The position numbers and the translations under genes are program-made. From positions 1-17,590 of the forward strand of contig CAUAAZ010000041.1 in the NCBI GenBank assembly GCA_958427145.1: a DNA stretch of 17,590 bases, given 5' to 3'. The notes beneath the pieces are model-generated. The model saw only the letters and a list, made by a program, of their open reading frames with translations. It did not search any database and was not told where the DNA came from. This stretch comes from an uncultured Collinsella sp. GTDB taxonomy: Bacteria; Actinomycetota; Coriobacteriia; Coriobacteriales; Coriobacteriaceae. Below, piece after piece: positions 1-5,851 of the stretch (position 1 is the stretch's first letter; each line of letters begins with the position of its first letter).

Positions 1-167
1 CCCTCCCCGAGGGTGTTCTATACGGGACTATGACATAGGGCCCAGAAACCGTTTGCCGAGACCTTTTAACCTGGCTCAAACCAAGCAGCGTTTCCCGTTT
101 ATCCTCATAAAAGGATTCGAATCCCTGCATGCCATAAAGACCTACCTTCGCAGAAGGGGAAACACCT

Positions 168-554
168 ATGGACAGAAGGACATTCGTAAAGCTCGCCGCA
201 GCAGCTGTTATCGCATCGACGATAAGCGGATGCACTTCAGCAAACGATGAAACGGGAGCGAATCAGATGCCGATGGAAGATGGCTTGACGAGCGGCGGTC
301 CGATGTCGTGCATAACGTTTAGTACGGGAGAAATAACCGACATCGACGAAGACGCGCTTACAACGACGATCAACCTTGACGGCAACCAAAAATATGGCGG
401 CGAAACCATAGTCGTCGAATATACAGGCGTATGCCAGGTGTCGCCATCGTCGATTCGAAGCGCGAAAATAGGCCGGCGGGTAAGGGCCGGGTACTTCGAT
501 TCAAAATATAAAAACGGCGTTTTTCCTGGTGAAACGCTCGAGTTCATCAACTGA
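168..554 (+). CDS. Tat-type secreted lipoprotein, unknown function (copy 1)
   Basis: A 128-aa protein whose role I do not recognise. The N-terminus has a twin-arginine motif (RRTFVK at residues 3-8), a short alanine-rich hydrophobic stretch and a lipobox ending S-G-C, with the lipidated cysteine at residue 22. It is therefore probably exported by the Tat route and anchored outside the membrane. The mature part, with segments such as GEITDID and VRAGYF, looks like a small beta-rich domain and loosely resembles the core of the next gene. The ATG is supported by AGAAGGGG about nine bases upstream. The stop lies 11 bases before the next gene, so the two are likely one transcript. An identical copy is at 10367-10753. 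Confidence 0.8.
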   Translation: MDRRTFVKLAAAAVIASTISGCTSANDETGANQMPMEDGLTSGGPMSCITFSTGEITDIDEDALTTTINLDGNQKYGGETIVVEYTGVCQVSPSSIRSAKIGRRVRAGYFDSKYKNGVFPGETLEFIN

Positions 555-565
555 TTTCTTCTGAT

Positions 566-1066
566 ATGTCGAATCGCGCCCGCATCGTGCCAATCCTAGC
601 CATAGCGTTTGTCGTAGCCGCTTTGATTTCGGTTTCCCTCATTGCGGTTACGACAAATGACAACAACAGCACGACCGCCACGACAAATCAGGAGAGCTTC
701 GAAAACGTGAGCGATGTTAAAAAGAAAAGCGAAAAAAGCCCTGAGGAATATTCCACTGGCGGCCTAACGGACGCCCTTCATTTCGCGGACGGTGTCATAA
801 TTTCCCTAGACAGGGATTTGGAAACGGCCGAAGTCAAAATAGCGACCCCGGGATACGGTCTGAACAGCGGAAGCGTGTACGCATTCGGCTTTTCCGAAAG
901 GATCGAGCATAGAATCATATCGTTCGACGATCTAAGCATCGGCGACGAAGTCCGTGTCGAGTACATGTACTTCCTCAACAAGGACGAAACGCTGCACGGC
1001 GAGTACATCGTGAGAGGATCCGTCGAAACCAGGCCGTCTGCCCGAAACGCGACGACGAGCGAATGA
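566..1066 (+). CDS. Membrane-anchored extracytoplasmic protein, unknown function (copy 1)
   Basis: A 166-aa protein with a hydrophobic segment at about residues 8-28, no lipobox, then a polar Thr/Asn/Ser- and Lys-rich linker (about 30-65) and a compact C-terminal domain (about 68-155). That domain contains GVIISLDRD and SIGDEVRVEYMYF, which echo GEITDIDED and KIGRRVRAGYF in the preceding lipoprotein, so the pair may be distant paralogues. No enzyme motif is visible. There is no clear ribosome site before the ATG, and the start is 11 bases after the upstream stop, so translational coupling is likely. The last residues differ between copies (TTSE here, TADG in the second copy). Confidence 0.75.
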   Translation: MSNRARIVPILAIAFVVAALISVSLIAVTTNDNNSTTATTNQESFENVSDVKKKSEKSPEEYSTGGLTDALHFADGVIISLDRDLETAEVKIATPGYGLNSGSVYAFGFSERIEHRIISFDDLSIGDEVRVEYMYFLNKDETLHGEYIVRGSVETRPSARNATTSE

Positions 1067-1088
1067 TCGCGCAAGCGCATCATTCGCT
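1058..1088 (+). terminator. Perfect hairpin overlapping the stop of the anchored protein gene
   Basis: The arms AGCGAATGAT (1058-1067) and ATCATTCGCT (1079-1088) pair perfectly, with an inner GCGC/GCGC stem. The 5' arm contains the stop codon. No T-run follows, so this may be an mRNA 3' stabiliser rather than a classical terminator. A second hairpin, GCGCGGGC/GCCCGCGC, lies at 1105-1132. The copy near 11254-11285 is degraded. Confidence 0.55.
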
Positions 1089-1159
1089 CCCACGAAACCG
1101 CAAAGCGCGGGCTTTGATGACAAGGCCCGCGCACTGGGCGGCGTTTCTCGACAGTATTA

Positions 1160-1195
1160 AGCCAGGGTGCTTTCCACGGTCACCTGGCTTTTTTT
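1160..1195 (+). terminator. Rho-independent terminator of the lipoprotein transcript
   Basis: The stem AGCCAGG.TG / CACCTGGCT (one bulge) is followed by seven T's on the plus strand. The sequence from about 1118 to 1230 is a diverged copy of 1652-1760, the terminator and sRNA of the small-toxin locus. On the minus strand, just beyond the hairpin, a lysine-rich tail followed by a stop (near 1220-1240) resembles the end of the toxin peptide. This is probably the relic of a duplicated toxin/sRNA unit. Confidence 0.75.
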
Positions 1196-1271
1196 CATAG
1201 CTCGAATCGCGGTTTGCCGTCACTTGTCCTTCGAAAGCCGTCGACCGATCTTGCTCGACGCGCCACGCGCA

Positions 1272-1583
1272 TCAAGCGTCGAGGTCGCCGAACTCGGCGA
1301 CGTACCTGCAGTCCACGAAGTGCACCCCGCACCTCGGGCAGAAGTCCCACTTCTCGTCGACGACGCACCTGCAGTAGCCGCACTCGGCGACGAGCCCGCC
1401 CGCATGGAGGTGGATGAACGCGATGTCGGGGGACAGCAGCGCGCTTTCGCGATCGGACAGCTTGCCAGACCGCGCGATGCGCTCGGCCTCCTCCAGGCGC
1501 GCGTAGCGCACGGCGAGCCTCTTGTCGCCGTCTTCCAGCGCCTTGTCATTCCTTTTCGCGTAGTACGCGACCAGATCGATCAT
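1272..1583 (-). CDS. Small zinc-ribbon protein, unknown function
   Basis: A 103-aa protein. Residues 1-50 are charged and probably helical (Ala, Arg, Glu and Lys). The C-terminal third carries a zinc ribbon, with CGYC at about residues 68-71 and CPRC at about 82-85, followed by CGVHFVDCRYVAEF. Nearly the same ending (CGVRFVDIRYADE) occurs in the gene at 4877-5074, so this module has been copied within the plasmid. A GGAAGGAC ribosome site lies nine bases before the ATG. The gene sits between two diverged copies of the terminator/sRNA element and diverges from the sRNA promoter at 1616-1644. No catalytic motif is visible; nucleic-acid or protein binding is the likely role. Confidence 0.65.
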   Translation of the reverse strand: MIDLVAYYAKRNDKALEDGDKRLAVRYARLEEAERIARSGKLSDRESALLSPDIAFIHLHAGGLVAECGYCRCVVDEKWDFCPRCGVHFVDCRYVAEFGDLDA

Positions 1584-1615
1584 CGAAGGGCCGTCCTTCC
1601 TTGAGCGGCGGATGT

Positions 1616-1644
1616 TTGCCAGCCGTCCCGGCGCTTGCTAGAAT
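1616..1644 (+). promoter_or_regulatory. Sigma-70-like promoter for a small RNA
   Basis: TTGCCA (1616-1621), a 17-base spacer and TAGAAT (1639-1644), each hexamer one mismatch from consensus. The predicted start is near 1651. No ORF with a ribosome site follows before the terminator at 1693-1731, so the product is probably a short RNA. Confidence 0.65.
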
Positions 1645-1650
1645 ACGCAA

Positions 1651-1731
1651 TGAGGACGCCCCAGTGTGCCTGGGCAGCGTTCTACATCGTCAAAGCCGGG
1701 CTACTTTCCAGGGTGTCCCGGCTTCTTCTTT
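1651..1731 (+). ncRNA. Putative antitoxin-like small RNA, convergent with toxin mRNA
   Basis: A predicted RNA of about 80 nt, running from the promoter at 1616-1644 to a hairpin (AAGCCGGG at 1693-1700 pairing with CCCGGCTT at 1717-1724) followed by a T-rich tail. It runs toward the small-toxin gene on the other strand. If the toxin mRNA reaches or passes this hairpin, their 3' ends are complementary, as in the par/Fst type I arrangement. Its 5' region contains GGACGC followed by GCCTGGGCAGC. The same order of the same words occurs in the 5' leader of the toxin mRNA on the opposite strand. No RNA data support it here, so the call rests on promoter, terminator and layout. Confidence 0.5.
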
Positions 1732-1753
1732 GCCAAATCGCGGTTCGCCGTTG

Positions 1754-1840
1754 TCATTCCTTCCTCACCAGCAAAAGGCCGATGATTCCGATTACCACCA
1801 GTAAAACGTTGCACGTCGCGTTGATGGTGTTTGCATCCAT
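1754..1840 (-). CDS. 28-aa hydrophobic peptide, candidate type I toxin
   Basis: A single-helix peptide: a short polar N-terminus (MDANTINATCN), a run of about 13 Val/Leu/Ile/Gly residues, and a charged tail VRKE. Length and layout are those of membrane-acting type I toxins such as Fst, TxpA or Ldr, though I recognise no specific family. An ideal AGGAGG sits seven bases before the ATG (plus-strand CCTCCT at 1848-1853). A TACAAT -10 element lies on the minus strand at 1896-1901, with a poor -35. The convergent sRNA ends 23 bases beyond the toxin stop. The gene may stabilise lobe A by post-segregational killing; that is inference from layout. Confidence 0.6.
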   Translation of the reverse strand: MDANTINATCNVLLVVIGIIGLLLVRKE

Positions 1841-1895
1841 GGTCAGACCTCCTAAGCGGTGGTGCTGCCCAGGCGGCGAAGCGTCCCCGCTCGAC

Positions 1896-1901
1896 ATTGT
1901 A
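1896..1901 (-). promoter_or_regulatory. -10 element of the small-toxin gene
   Basis: TACAAT on the minus strand, about 55 bases before the toxin ATG. No good -35 lies 17 bases upstream. The transcript would start near 1889 and its leader would carry GGGGACGC and GCCTGGGCAGC, the same words as the convergent sRNA. A GC-rich inverted repeat (GGCGCCG/CGGCGCC, about 1914-1937) lies just upstream. Confidence 0.45.
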
Positions 1902-2002
1902 CCGTGAGCGAACGGCGCCGCAGCCGGTCACCGGCGCCGCCAAGATGAACGGAAGCAGGCAATTGAAAAAGCCGAGAAATCCGCGAATCTCAGCAAAAGA
2001 TT

Positions 2003-2567
2003 CGTAGCACGCGCTTTATCTGCGGAAACACGAATCTGTAGCACATTTTCATTCGTGGGTGTAGCACATGGTGTAGCACGTACCTGTGTTCTATTTTCGC
2101 AGGGAAAAGTCAATCATAGTCCTCGAATGTTCCGAGGTTTTTCGACTCGCCCTCCCCCTTTGCCCGATCCCGCCCCATCGAAGCGCTTTCGCGCTGCTTC
2201 TGGGCGTGAATCTGCGCTGATTTTTGTAGCACGCGATTCACAAGGGGAAACGATGATTTGTAGCACATTTTTATTCGTGGGTGTAGCACGCTTTGTAGCA
2301 CGTACGTCCGTTTCGTTTTCGCAGCTCGGCTTCTTCTGATTGGGCACAGCCGCAGAACCACCGCCGGCGCTTGGAAACGGCAGCCCGAAAGACCTTGAAA
2401 GGCCCTGAGTCAGCAGAAACTTTGTAGCACGCTTCCGACCAGGCGTTATCGATGCGTTTTCCCAGGTCGCGCTAATTTGCTGTAGCACATAGCCAAAATC
2501 TCGTTTCCGCAGCTCATCGATTATTTTCTCGAAATCTGTGCTACAACCCACGTATGATTTGTAGCAC
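2003..2567. repeat. TGTAGCAC iteron cluster, candidate replication origin or centromere of lobe A
   Basis: Twelve copies of TGTAGCAC (one as CGTAGCAC): plus strand at 2003, 2037, 2060, 2072, 2225, 2259, 2282, 2294, 2423, 2481 and 2560, minus strand at 2538-2545. The first eight form two modules with identical spacing (34, 23 and 12 bases), 222 bases apart and similar in flanking sequence. No convincing gene crosses the region: the minus-strand frame at 2114-2569 is only the translated repeat. Iterons of this kind bind Rep initiators or partition proteins. Which protein binds them is not shown; Rep1 is the obvious candidate for lobe A. Confidence 0.65.
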
Positions 2568-2592
2568 ACGAAATCGACCCGTCTTACAGCCT

Positions 2593-2946
2593 TCAGATTT
2601 CGCGTTGAGCCTGCTCAACCCCGTTTTCGGCTTGCCGAAAATCGCAATATAGACGCTTCGCGTCGTACGTCCTTATCCTGTAACCAACGATTTTTCGCCG
2701 AGCGAGACGGATGGCGAGGACGTCTTCGCGCACGAACCGGCGGAGAGGCGGCTGGCGCAAGGAACCGGTAACCGGACAGGGGTCGTCGGACATCGTTTCT
2801 GGGATATCGGAGGCATCGGCGACGGAGCAGCATACCCCGCCTTGTTTCGCTTCCGGGCCTGGCGTGGCCGTACGGCAACGTCGAGTTGATCGAGGTCGAC
2901 GGCAGGCCGTTCTGCATGAACCCCGGCAAGGGCGCGAGACAGGGAA
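2593..2946. other. Stretch with no convincing gene; possible gene remnants
   Basis: About 350 bases between the iterons and the exonuclease terminator. A plus-strand frame around 2856-2930 reads LAWPYGNVELIEVDGRPFC and onward, with natural codon use but no start or ribosome site; it may be the 3' remnant of a lost gene. On the minus strand, 2593-2793 is a 66-codon frame with a plausible RKIVGYRIRTYDAKRLYCDF segment but no ribosome site. Neither is called as a gene. Confidence 0.4.
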
Positions 2947-2978
2947 AAAGGGCCGTTCGCTACATCGAACGGCCCTTT
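2947..2978 (-). terminator. Terminator of the exonuclease operon
   Basis: A perfect 13-bp stem (AAAGGGCCGTTCG at 2947-2959 with its complement at 2966-2978) and a six-base loop, starting three bases after the exonuclease stop. On the minus strand the stem is followed by TTTTTCCC. Confidence 0.85.
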
Positions 2979-2980
2979 CG

Positions 2981-3886
2981 TTACAGCTCCTCCGCCTCGG
3001 CCGCGTCGAGCCGCCTCCATGCGGCAGCGCGGCGCGCGCCCTGCTCGCGGCGGTCGACCTCCTCTCCCTCGTGCTCCTCGAGCCAGCGCAGCACCGCCAG
3101 CGTGGCGCGGCAGTCGGCCAGCGCGTTGTGCGCCCCCTCCGCGTCCCAGTCGTGGCCCACGTACGCGGCGGCGGTGGCCAGTCTCTGCCACCTGTATCCC
3201 CCGTGGTAGTCGTCCCGCAGCCCGAAGACCGGCGCGAACATGGCCATGACGTCCACGTAGTCGCAATCCGGCAGCGCGATGCCCGCTGCCCTCAGGAACT
3301 CGATGTCGAGGCCGACGTTGTAGCCGATCACCACCTCGGCGGCGTTGAGGATGCGCTGCAGCTCCGGGCGCACGTCCTCGATCGCCGGCCACGTCACCGT
3401 GTCTGCCGGCGCGATGCCGTTGACCTCCTCTGCCTCCGGCCACTCATAGCACTGCGGCGGCGGGCAGATCTTGAAGCTGGCCACCTCTGCACCCTCGCCG
3501 TCGACTATTCCCACCGTGAGCAGGTGATCGCTCCAGCAGCGCAGGCCGGTCGTCTCGACGCCGATCGCGATGGTGGCCGGCAGCGGCCCCTCGACGTGGG
3601 GCACGGGCTCCTTTACGGCCGTCGCCAGCGCCGCCCGCCGGTCCTCCAGCGCGACGCGGCGGGCGCGCTCCTCCTCCGCATCCTCCCGCGCCTTGCACTC
3701 GGGACACATGATCACGTAGTCGTCGGCCTCGTGCCACGTGCCGGCCCGCAGGCAGGCCTCGCGCGCCTCGCGGACCGTCTCGGCGACGGCCCGCCCGCAG
3801 CGGGGGCAGCGCAGGCGGTCGCGGCGTCTCCTGTCGGCGATGCGCCTAGCCTCGCGCCGCAGCTCAATCTCGTCGTTCTCCCCCAT
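2981..3886 (-). CDS. DnaQ-like DEDDh 3'-5' exonuclease with N-terminal zinc ribbon; first catalytic Asp replaced
   Basis: A 301-aa protein. Residues about 25-80 hold a zinc ribbon (CPRC ... CPEC). Exonuclease motifs follow: Exo I as AIGVETTGL, Exo II as GYNVGLDIEFL, Exo III as HNALADCRATL with the His and Asp of the DEDDh family. In Exo I the usual D-x-E reads G-V-E, so the first metal-binding aspartate is glycine. One base (GAC to GGC) would explain it. The protein may bind without cleaving, or have weak activity. The C-terminus is Arg/Glu-rich. The ATG at 3886 has GAGGAGGG upstream and lies two bases after the stop of the previous gene, so they are coupled. Proofreading or plasmid DNA processing is the family role. 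Confidence 0.8.
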   Translation of the reverse strand: MGENDEIELRREARRIADRRRRDRLRCPRCGRAVAETVREAREACLRAGTWHEADDYVIMCPECKAREDAEEERARRVALEDRRAALATAVKEPVPHVEGPLPATIAIGVETTGLRCWSDHLLTVGIVDGEGAEVASFKICPPPQCYEWPEAEEVNGIAPADTVTWPAIEDVRPELQRILNAAEVVIGYNVGLDIEFLRAAGIALPDCDYVDVMAMFAPVFGLRDDYHGGYRWQRLATAAAYVGHDWDAEGAHNALADCRATLAVLRWLEEHEGEEVDRREQGARRAAAWRRLDAAEAEEL

Positions 3887-3888
3887 GG

Positions 3889-4080
3889 CTATCCCTCCTC
3901 GATCTCTCGCGCGCCGCCGTCTGCGGCGGGTTTCTCGGCGTCGATGTAGACACGGACGCATCGGCTTGCGCCCCTGTTGACGTACGGTTCGCTGCGCTCC
4001 AGGACGCATCCGGCGGCCTCCAGCGCATCCGCGAACTCGGCCACCTCGTCGGGCAGGCCCTGGACCCTGATCTTGATCAT
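3889..4080 (-). CDS. 63-aa acidic protein, unknown function, coupled to the exonuclease
   Basis: It begins MIKIRVQGLPDEVAEFADAL and continues with SEPYVNRG and a short strand CVRVYID, so a small alpha/beta domain is likely. I do not recognise the family. The ATG at 4080 has GGAGG eight bases upstream. An in-frame ATG 18 codons earlier (4134) would add the peptide MRRNSPQTARADD..., but that sequence is part of a leader shared with lobe B, so I prefer 4080. The stop is two bases before the exonuclease start, giving a two-gene operon from the promoter at 4231-4258. Confidence 0.6.
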   Translation of the reverse strand: MIKIRVQGLPDEVAEFADALEAAGCVLERSEPYVNRGASRCVRVYIDAEKPAADGGAREIEEG

Positions 4081-4258
4081 CTCCGCACCTCCTCGGTCGT
4101 CGGCCCGCGCCGTCTGCGGGCTGTTGCGGCGCATGCTACGCGTTAAAAAATCGAAGCGAAAGTCTTGGCGGCGCCGCCCCGGCGTGCCACCGCGCGCACC
4201 CGCCTGCGCGTCATACGAAAACGCGCCCGCGTTATAAAGACGCGGGCACGCGAGGCAA
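4081..4258 (-). promoter_or_regulatory. Promoter and conserved leader of the exonuclease operon
   Basis: On the minus strand TTGCCT (4253-4258), 16 bases and TATAAC (4231-4236) form a promoter. The -10 sits inside a CCCGCGT/ACGCGGG inverted repeat (4226-4246), a possible operator. The roughly 145-base leader contains CTTTCGCTTCGA, then a GCCCGC/GCGGGC hairpin just before the ribosome site. The leader segments match those before the lobe B gene at 12792-13277, including a potential leader peptide MRR.SPQTARADD. Conservation before two unrelated genes points to a regulatory role. Confidence 0.6.
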
Positions 4259-4348
4259 GAATTTTTGAGAAATTTTTTCAGAATGGCGCGGAATGCGTCC
4301 TGGCGGCAATCGGCGGCAACACCGAAAACGGCCGAAACAGCCGAAAGC

Positions 4349-4407
4349 AAAACCCCAGGTCAGCCCTGCAGTCGGAAAATCAGACTGCAGGGCTGACCTG
4401 GGGTTTT
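4349..4407 (-). terminator. Very long perfect hairpin, copy A
   Basis: A 25-bp perfect stem (4349-4373 with 4383-4407) and a nine-base loop, with A4 and T4 at the ends so that it can act in both directions. It overlaps the last codon of the small-gene operon (stop 4406-4408). Copy B at 13487-13545 has the same stem with four compensated base-pair changes. Confidence 0.8.
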
Positions 4408-4600
4408 ACAGATCATGGCTTGCGGGCGCGGGGTAGAGCTCGTCATAGACATCGTCCTCCTCGCAGTATTCCTCGGCGGGAAGCACGGTGCGGCCATGTT
4501 CGTCGGCTTTGCCGACGATTCTCGCTTCGACGTCCTTTGGGTCCATGGGCTTCGGATACCCATTGGATTCATCGCCATCGCGGAAGCATATCGACGTCAT
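4406..4600 (-). CDS. 64-aa acidic protein, unknown function (last gene of antitoxin-like operon)
   Basis: It starts MTSICFRDGDESNGYP and is rich in Asp and Glu (EEYCEEDDVYDELYP near the end). I do not recognise it. The start at 4600 is fixed by an ATGA overlap with the previous gene's stop (4597-4599) and by GAGGGGG seven bases upstream. Another ATG two codons earlier sits too close to that ribosome site. The stop lies within the long hairpin, so transcription ends here. Confidence 0.6.
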   Translation of the reverse strand: MTSICFRDGDESNGYPKPMDPKDVEARIVGKADEHGRTVLPAEEYCEEDDVYDELYPAPASHDL

Positions 4601-4863
4601 GCCCATGCCCCCTCGCCGCGGATCTGGTCGTAGATGTTGTGCATGTTGTCCCTCATGAACGACTCGATATCCCACAGCTCCGATTCGGCGAAACCCTTGC
4701 TCTTCACGGGGGTGCAGGTCGGGAGCGAGCCCTGGGCGAAATCGAAGTCCCCTTCGCCGTTGTCGCGCTCGACGTAATAGGGGACCGCGTCGCACAGCCG
4801 CCCTTTGACGATGTCGCCATATGTGACGGTCATGCCGTCTATCTCCATGAAGAAATGCTTCAT
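4597..4863 (-). CDS. 88-aa protein, unknown function
   Basis: The protein begins MKHFFMEIDGMTVTYGDIV and has an acidic C-terminal half (ESELWDIESFMRDNMHNIYDQ). No known motif or membrane segment is visible. It lies 13 bases after the gene at 4877 and overlaps the next gene by ATGA, so it is in the middle of the same minus-strand operon. The ribosome site is weak (GAGAGGCGAG). Codon use is GC-rich at third positions like its neighbours, which supports a real gene. Confidence 0.6.
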   Translation of the reverse strand: MKHFFMEIDGMTVTYGDIVKGRLCDAVPYYVERDNGEGDFDFAQGSLPTCTPVKSKGFAESELWDIESFMRDNMHNIYDQIRGEGAWA

Positions 4864-4876
4864 CTTGGCTCGCCTC

Positions 4877-5074
4877 TCACACGGAATCGCCGCCTAAACA
4901 TTCGTCAGCGTACCTGATGTCCACGAAGCGCACGCCGCAGCGGGCGTACTCGCAAAGGCCGTCGATCACGTCCATTGCCGCAGCTTCGGCGAAATCGCAG
5001 GCCTCCGCCTCGGAAGCGAAAGCCTCGTCGATCTCGATCGTCTCGGCCGCACAGCGAGGACGACGATCATTCAT
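4877..5074 (-). CDS. 65-aa mosaic protein with pieces of its neighbours
   Basis: This short protein looks assembled from local modules. IEIDEAF resembles the zinc-finger part of the gene at 5324-5740, IDGLCEYA matches that gene's HicB-like part, and CGVRFVDIRYADE matches the end of the protein at 1272-1583. About 22 bases around 4944-4965 are identical to bases near 5634-5655. The ATG at 5074 overlaps the previous stop (ATGA). It lacks a full zinc ribbon, so it may be a recombination product without activity, although operon spacing and frame are intact. Confidence 0.55.
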   Translation of the reverse strand: MNDRRPRCAAETIEIDEAFASEAEACDFAEAAAMDVIDGLCEYARCGVRFVDIRYADECLGGDSV

Positions 5075-5286
5075 CGCCGACCGCCTCCCTGCATCGCATC
5101 CAACTTCAGCTGCTTCTGCGCTGTTCGGTAGCCGAACACCATGTCCAGCTGCTCTGGGGTGAAGGTCGCCTCGCCGCAGCTTGGGCACAAGAGGTGGGGG
5201 ATGCCGCGCACGGCGTCCCCGTTGACCTCGAACGCCTCCGTGGTCGCGACCATGTCCTTGCCGCACGATGGGCAGATCTCACGCAT
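5071..5286 (-). CDS. YgiT/MqsA-type zinc-finger protein
   Basis: A 71-aa protein with CPSC at residues 5-8 and a second CPSCGEATF about 30 residues later, separated by a segment ending VRGIPHLL. This is the layout of YgiT-type zinc fingers, which form the N-terminal zinc domain of MqsA-type antitoxins and also occur as stand-alone small proteins. There is no C-terminal HTH like that of full MqsA. AAGGAGG eight bases upstream favours the ATG at 5286 over an in-frame one eight codons earlier. No MqsR-like toxin lies next to it. It is coupled by ATGA to the next gene. Confidence 0.7.
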   Translation of the reverse strand: MREICPSCGKDMVATTEAFEVNGDAVRGIPHLLCPSCGEATFTPEQLDMVFGYRTAQKQLKLDAMQGGGRR

Positions 5287-5323
5287 AGCGAGCGCCTCCT
5301 TGCATCGCATCCGACAACGTAGC

Positions 5324-5740
5324 CTAGGGGAACATGGAACGATGGCTCAATTTGAACTCGTGCATTTCGGTCAAGTGCCTGGGCCCGAACGTTATCTCGC
5401 CGCATTCCGGGCACTTGTTGTGATGGACCCCCGTTATCGTGATCGGTCCGTTCGGGCCCTCTAGGCCCTCTAGGGAGAAAGCCTCGTCGGTCTCGATCAT
5501 CCCAGCCTCGCAGTAAGGGCATGTGTCCTTCACCCGAGCCTCCCCCTTGCGCTGCGACGACTCACGGCATGCGTCGATGTAGTCGTCGACGGCGTCGCGG
5601 AACGCCTTCTCGATGCCCTCCGCGGTCTCCGACTCGTACTCGCAAAGGCCGTCGATTCCGTCGACCAGGCCGTAGAAGACGCCGCACTCGGCATCATGCT
5701 TCGGGGTCGATTCGTACCCTTTGTAGACCATTCTGTCCAT
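5324..5740 (-). CDS. HicB-like antitoxin domain fused to YgiT-type zinc finger
   Basis: A 138-aa protein. Residues about 3-62 (VYKGYES ... GVFYGLVDGIDG ... AFRDAVDDYIDAC) fit the HicB antitoxin fold. Residues about 73-115 hold CPYC and CPEC with GEITFGP between them and the C-terminus, a YgiT-type zinc finger. The fusion is in one frame with no internal ribosome site. HicB normally neutralises HicA and has a DNA-binding tail; here the tail position is taken by the zinc finger and no hicA is nearby. It is first in a minus-strand operon of five small genes; AGAAGGG lies eight bases before the ATG. It could be an orphan antitoxin, an anti-addiction protein or a regulator. Confidence 0.65.
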   Translation of the reverse strand: MDRMVYKGYESTPKHDAECGVFYGLVDGIDGLCEYESETAEGIEKAFRDAVDDYIDACRESSQRKGEARVKDTCPYCEAGMIETDEAFSLEGLEGPNGPITITGVHHNKCPECGEITFGPRHLTEMHEFKLSHRSMFP

Positions 5741-5851
5741 ATCGGAATCCCTTCTCGAGAAACGCTTTGCCCGCCCTTCGGCGTCAGTCCCGGCTAGATA
5801 CCACGGGCTTTGCCGGCGCACCCCTATGTCGCCACGCTCGAAACGGCGCGC

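Larger units (their letters stand above)
1..1093. repeat. Long direct repeat, copy 1 (lobe A)
   Basis: This segment matches 10200-11290 at a constant offset of 10,199. By eye it is identical through base 1020. Scattered differences then begin at 1021 and homology ends shortly after the hairpin at 1058-1088. It holds the lipoprotein gene and the membrane-anchored protein gene with their common leader. The near-perfect identity argues for recent duplication, plasmid cointegration, gene conversion or an assembly join. The two copies divide the circle into lobes of 10,199 and 7,336 bp. Confidence 0.95.

Noticed and set aside
53..250. 65-codon plus-strand frame in the lipoprotein leader (also at 10252)
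   Set aside because: Overlaps the lipoprotein start in another frame, has no ribosome site, and the lipoprotein has clear signals.
2114..2569. 151-codon minus-strand frame over the iterons
   Set aside because: Its repeated CYK/VLQ/ATK segments are just the TGTAGCAC word translated; no ribosome site.
2711..3949. Long plus-strand frame (412 codons) opposite the exonuclease
   Set aside because: Shadow of the GC-rich minus-strand genes: no ribosome site, no domain, while the opposite strand shows clear exonuclease motifs and a terminator.
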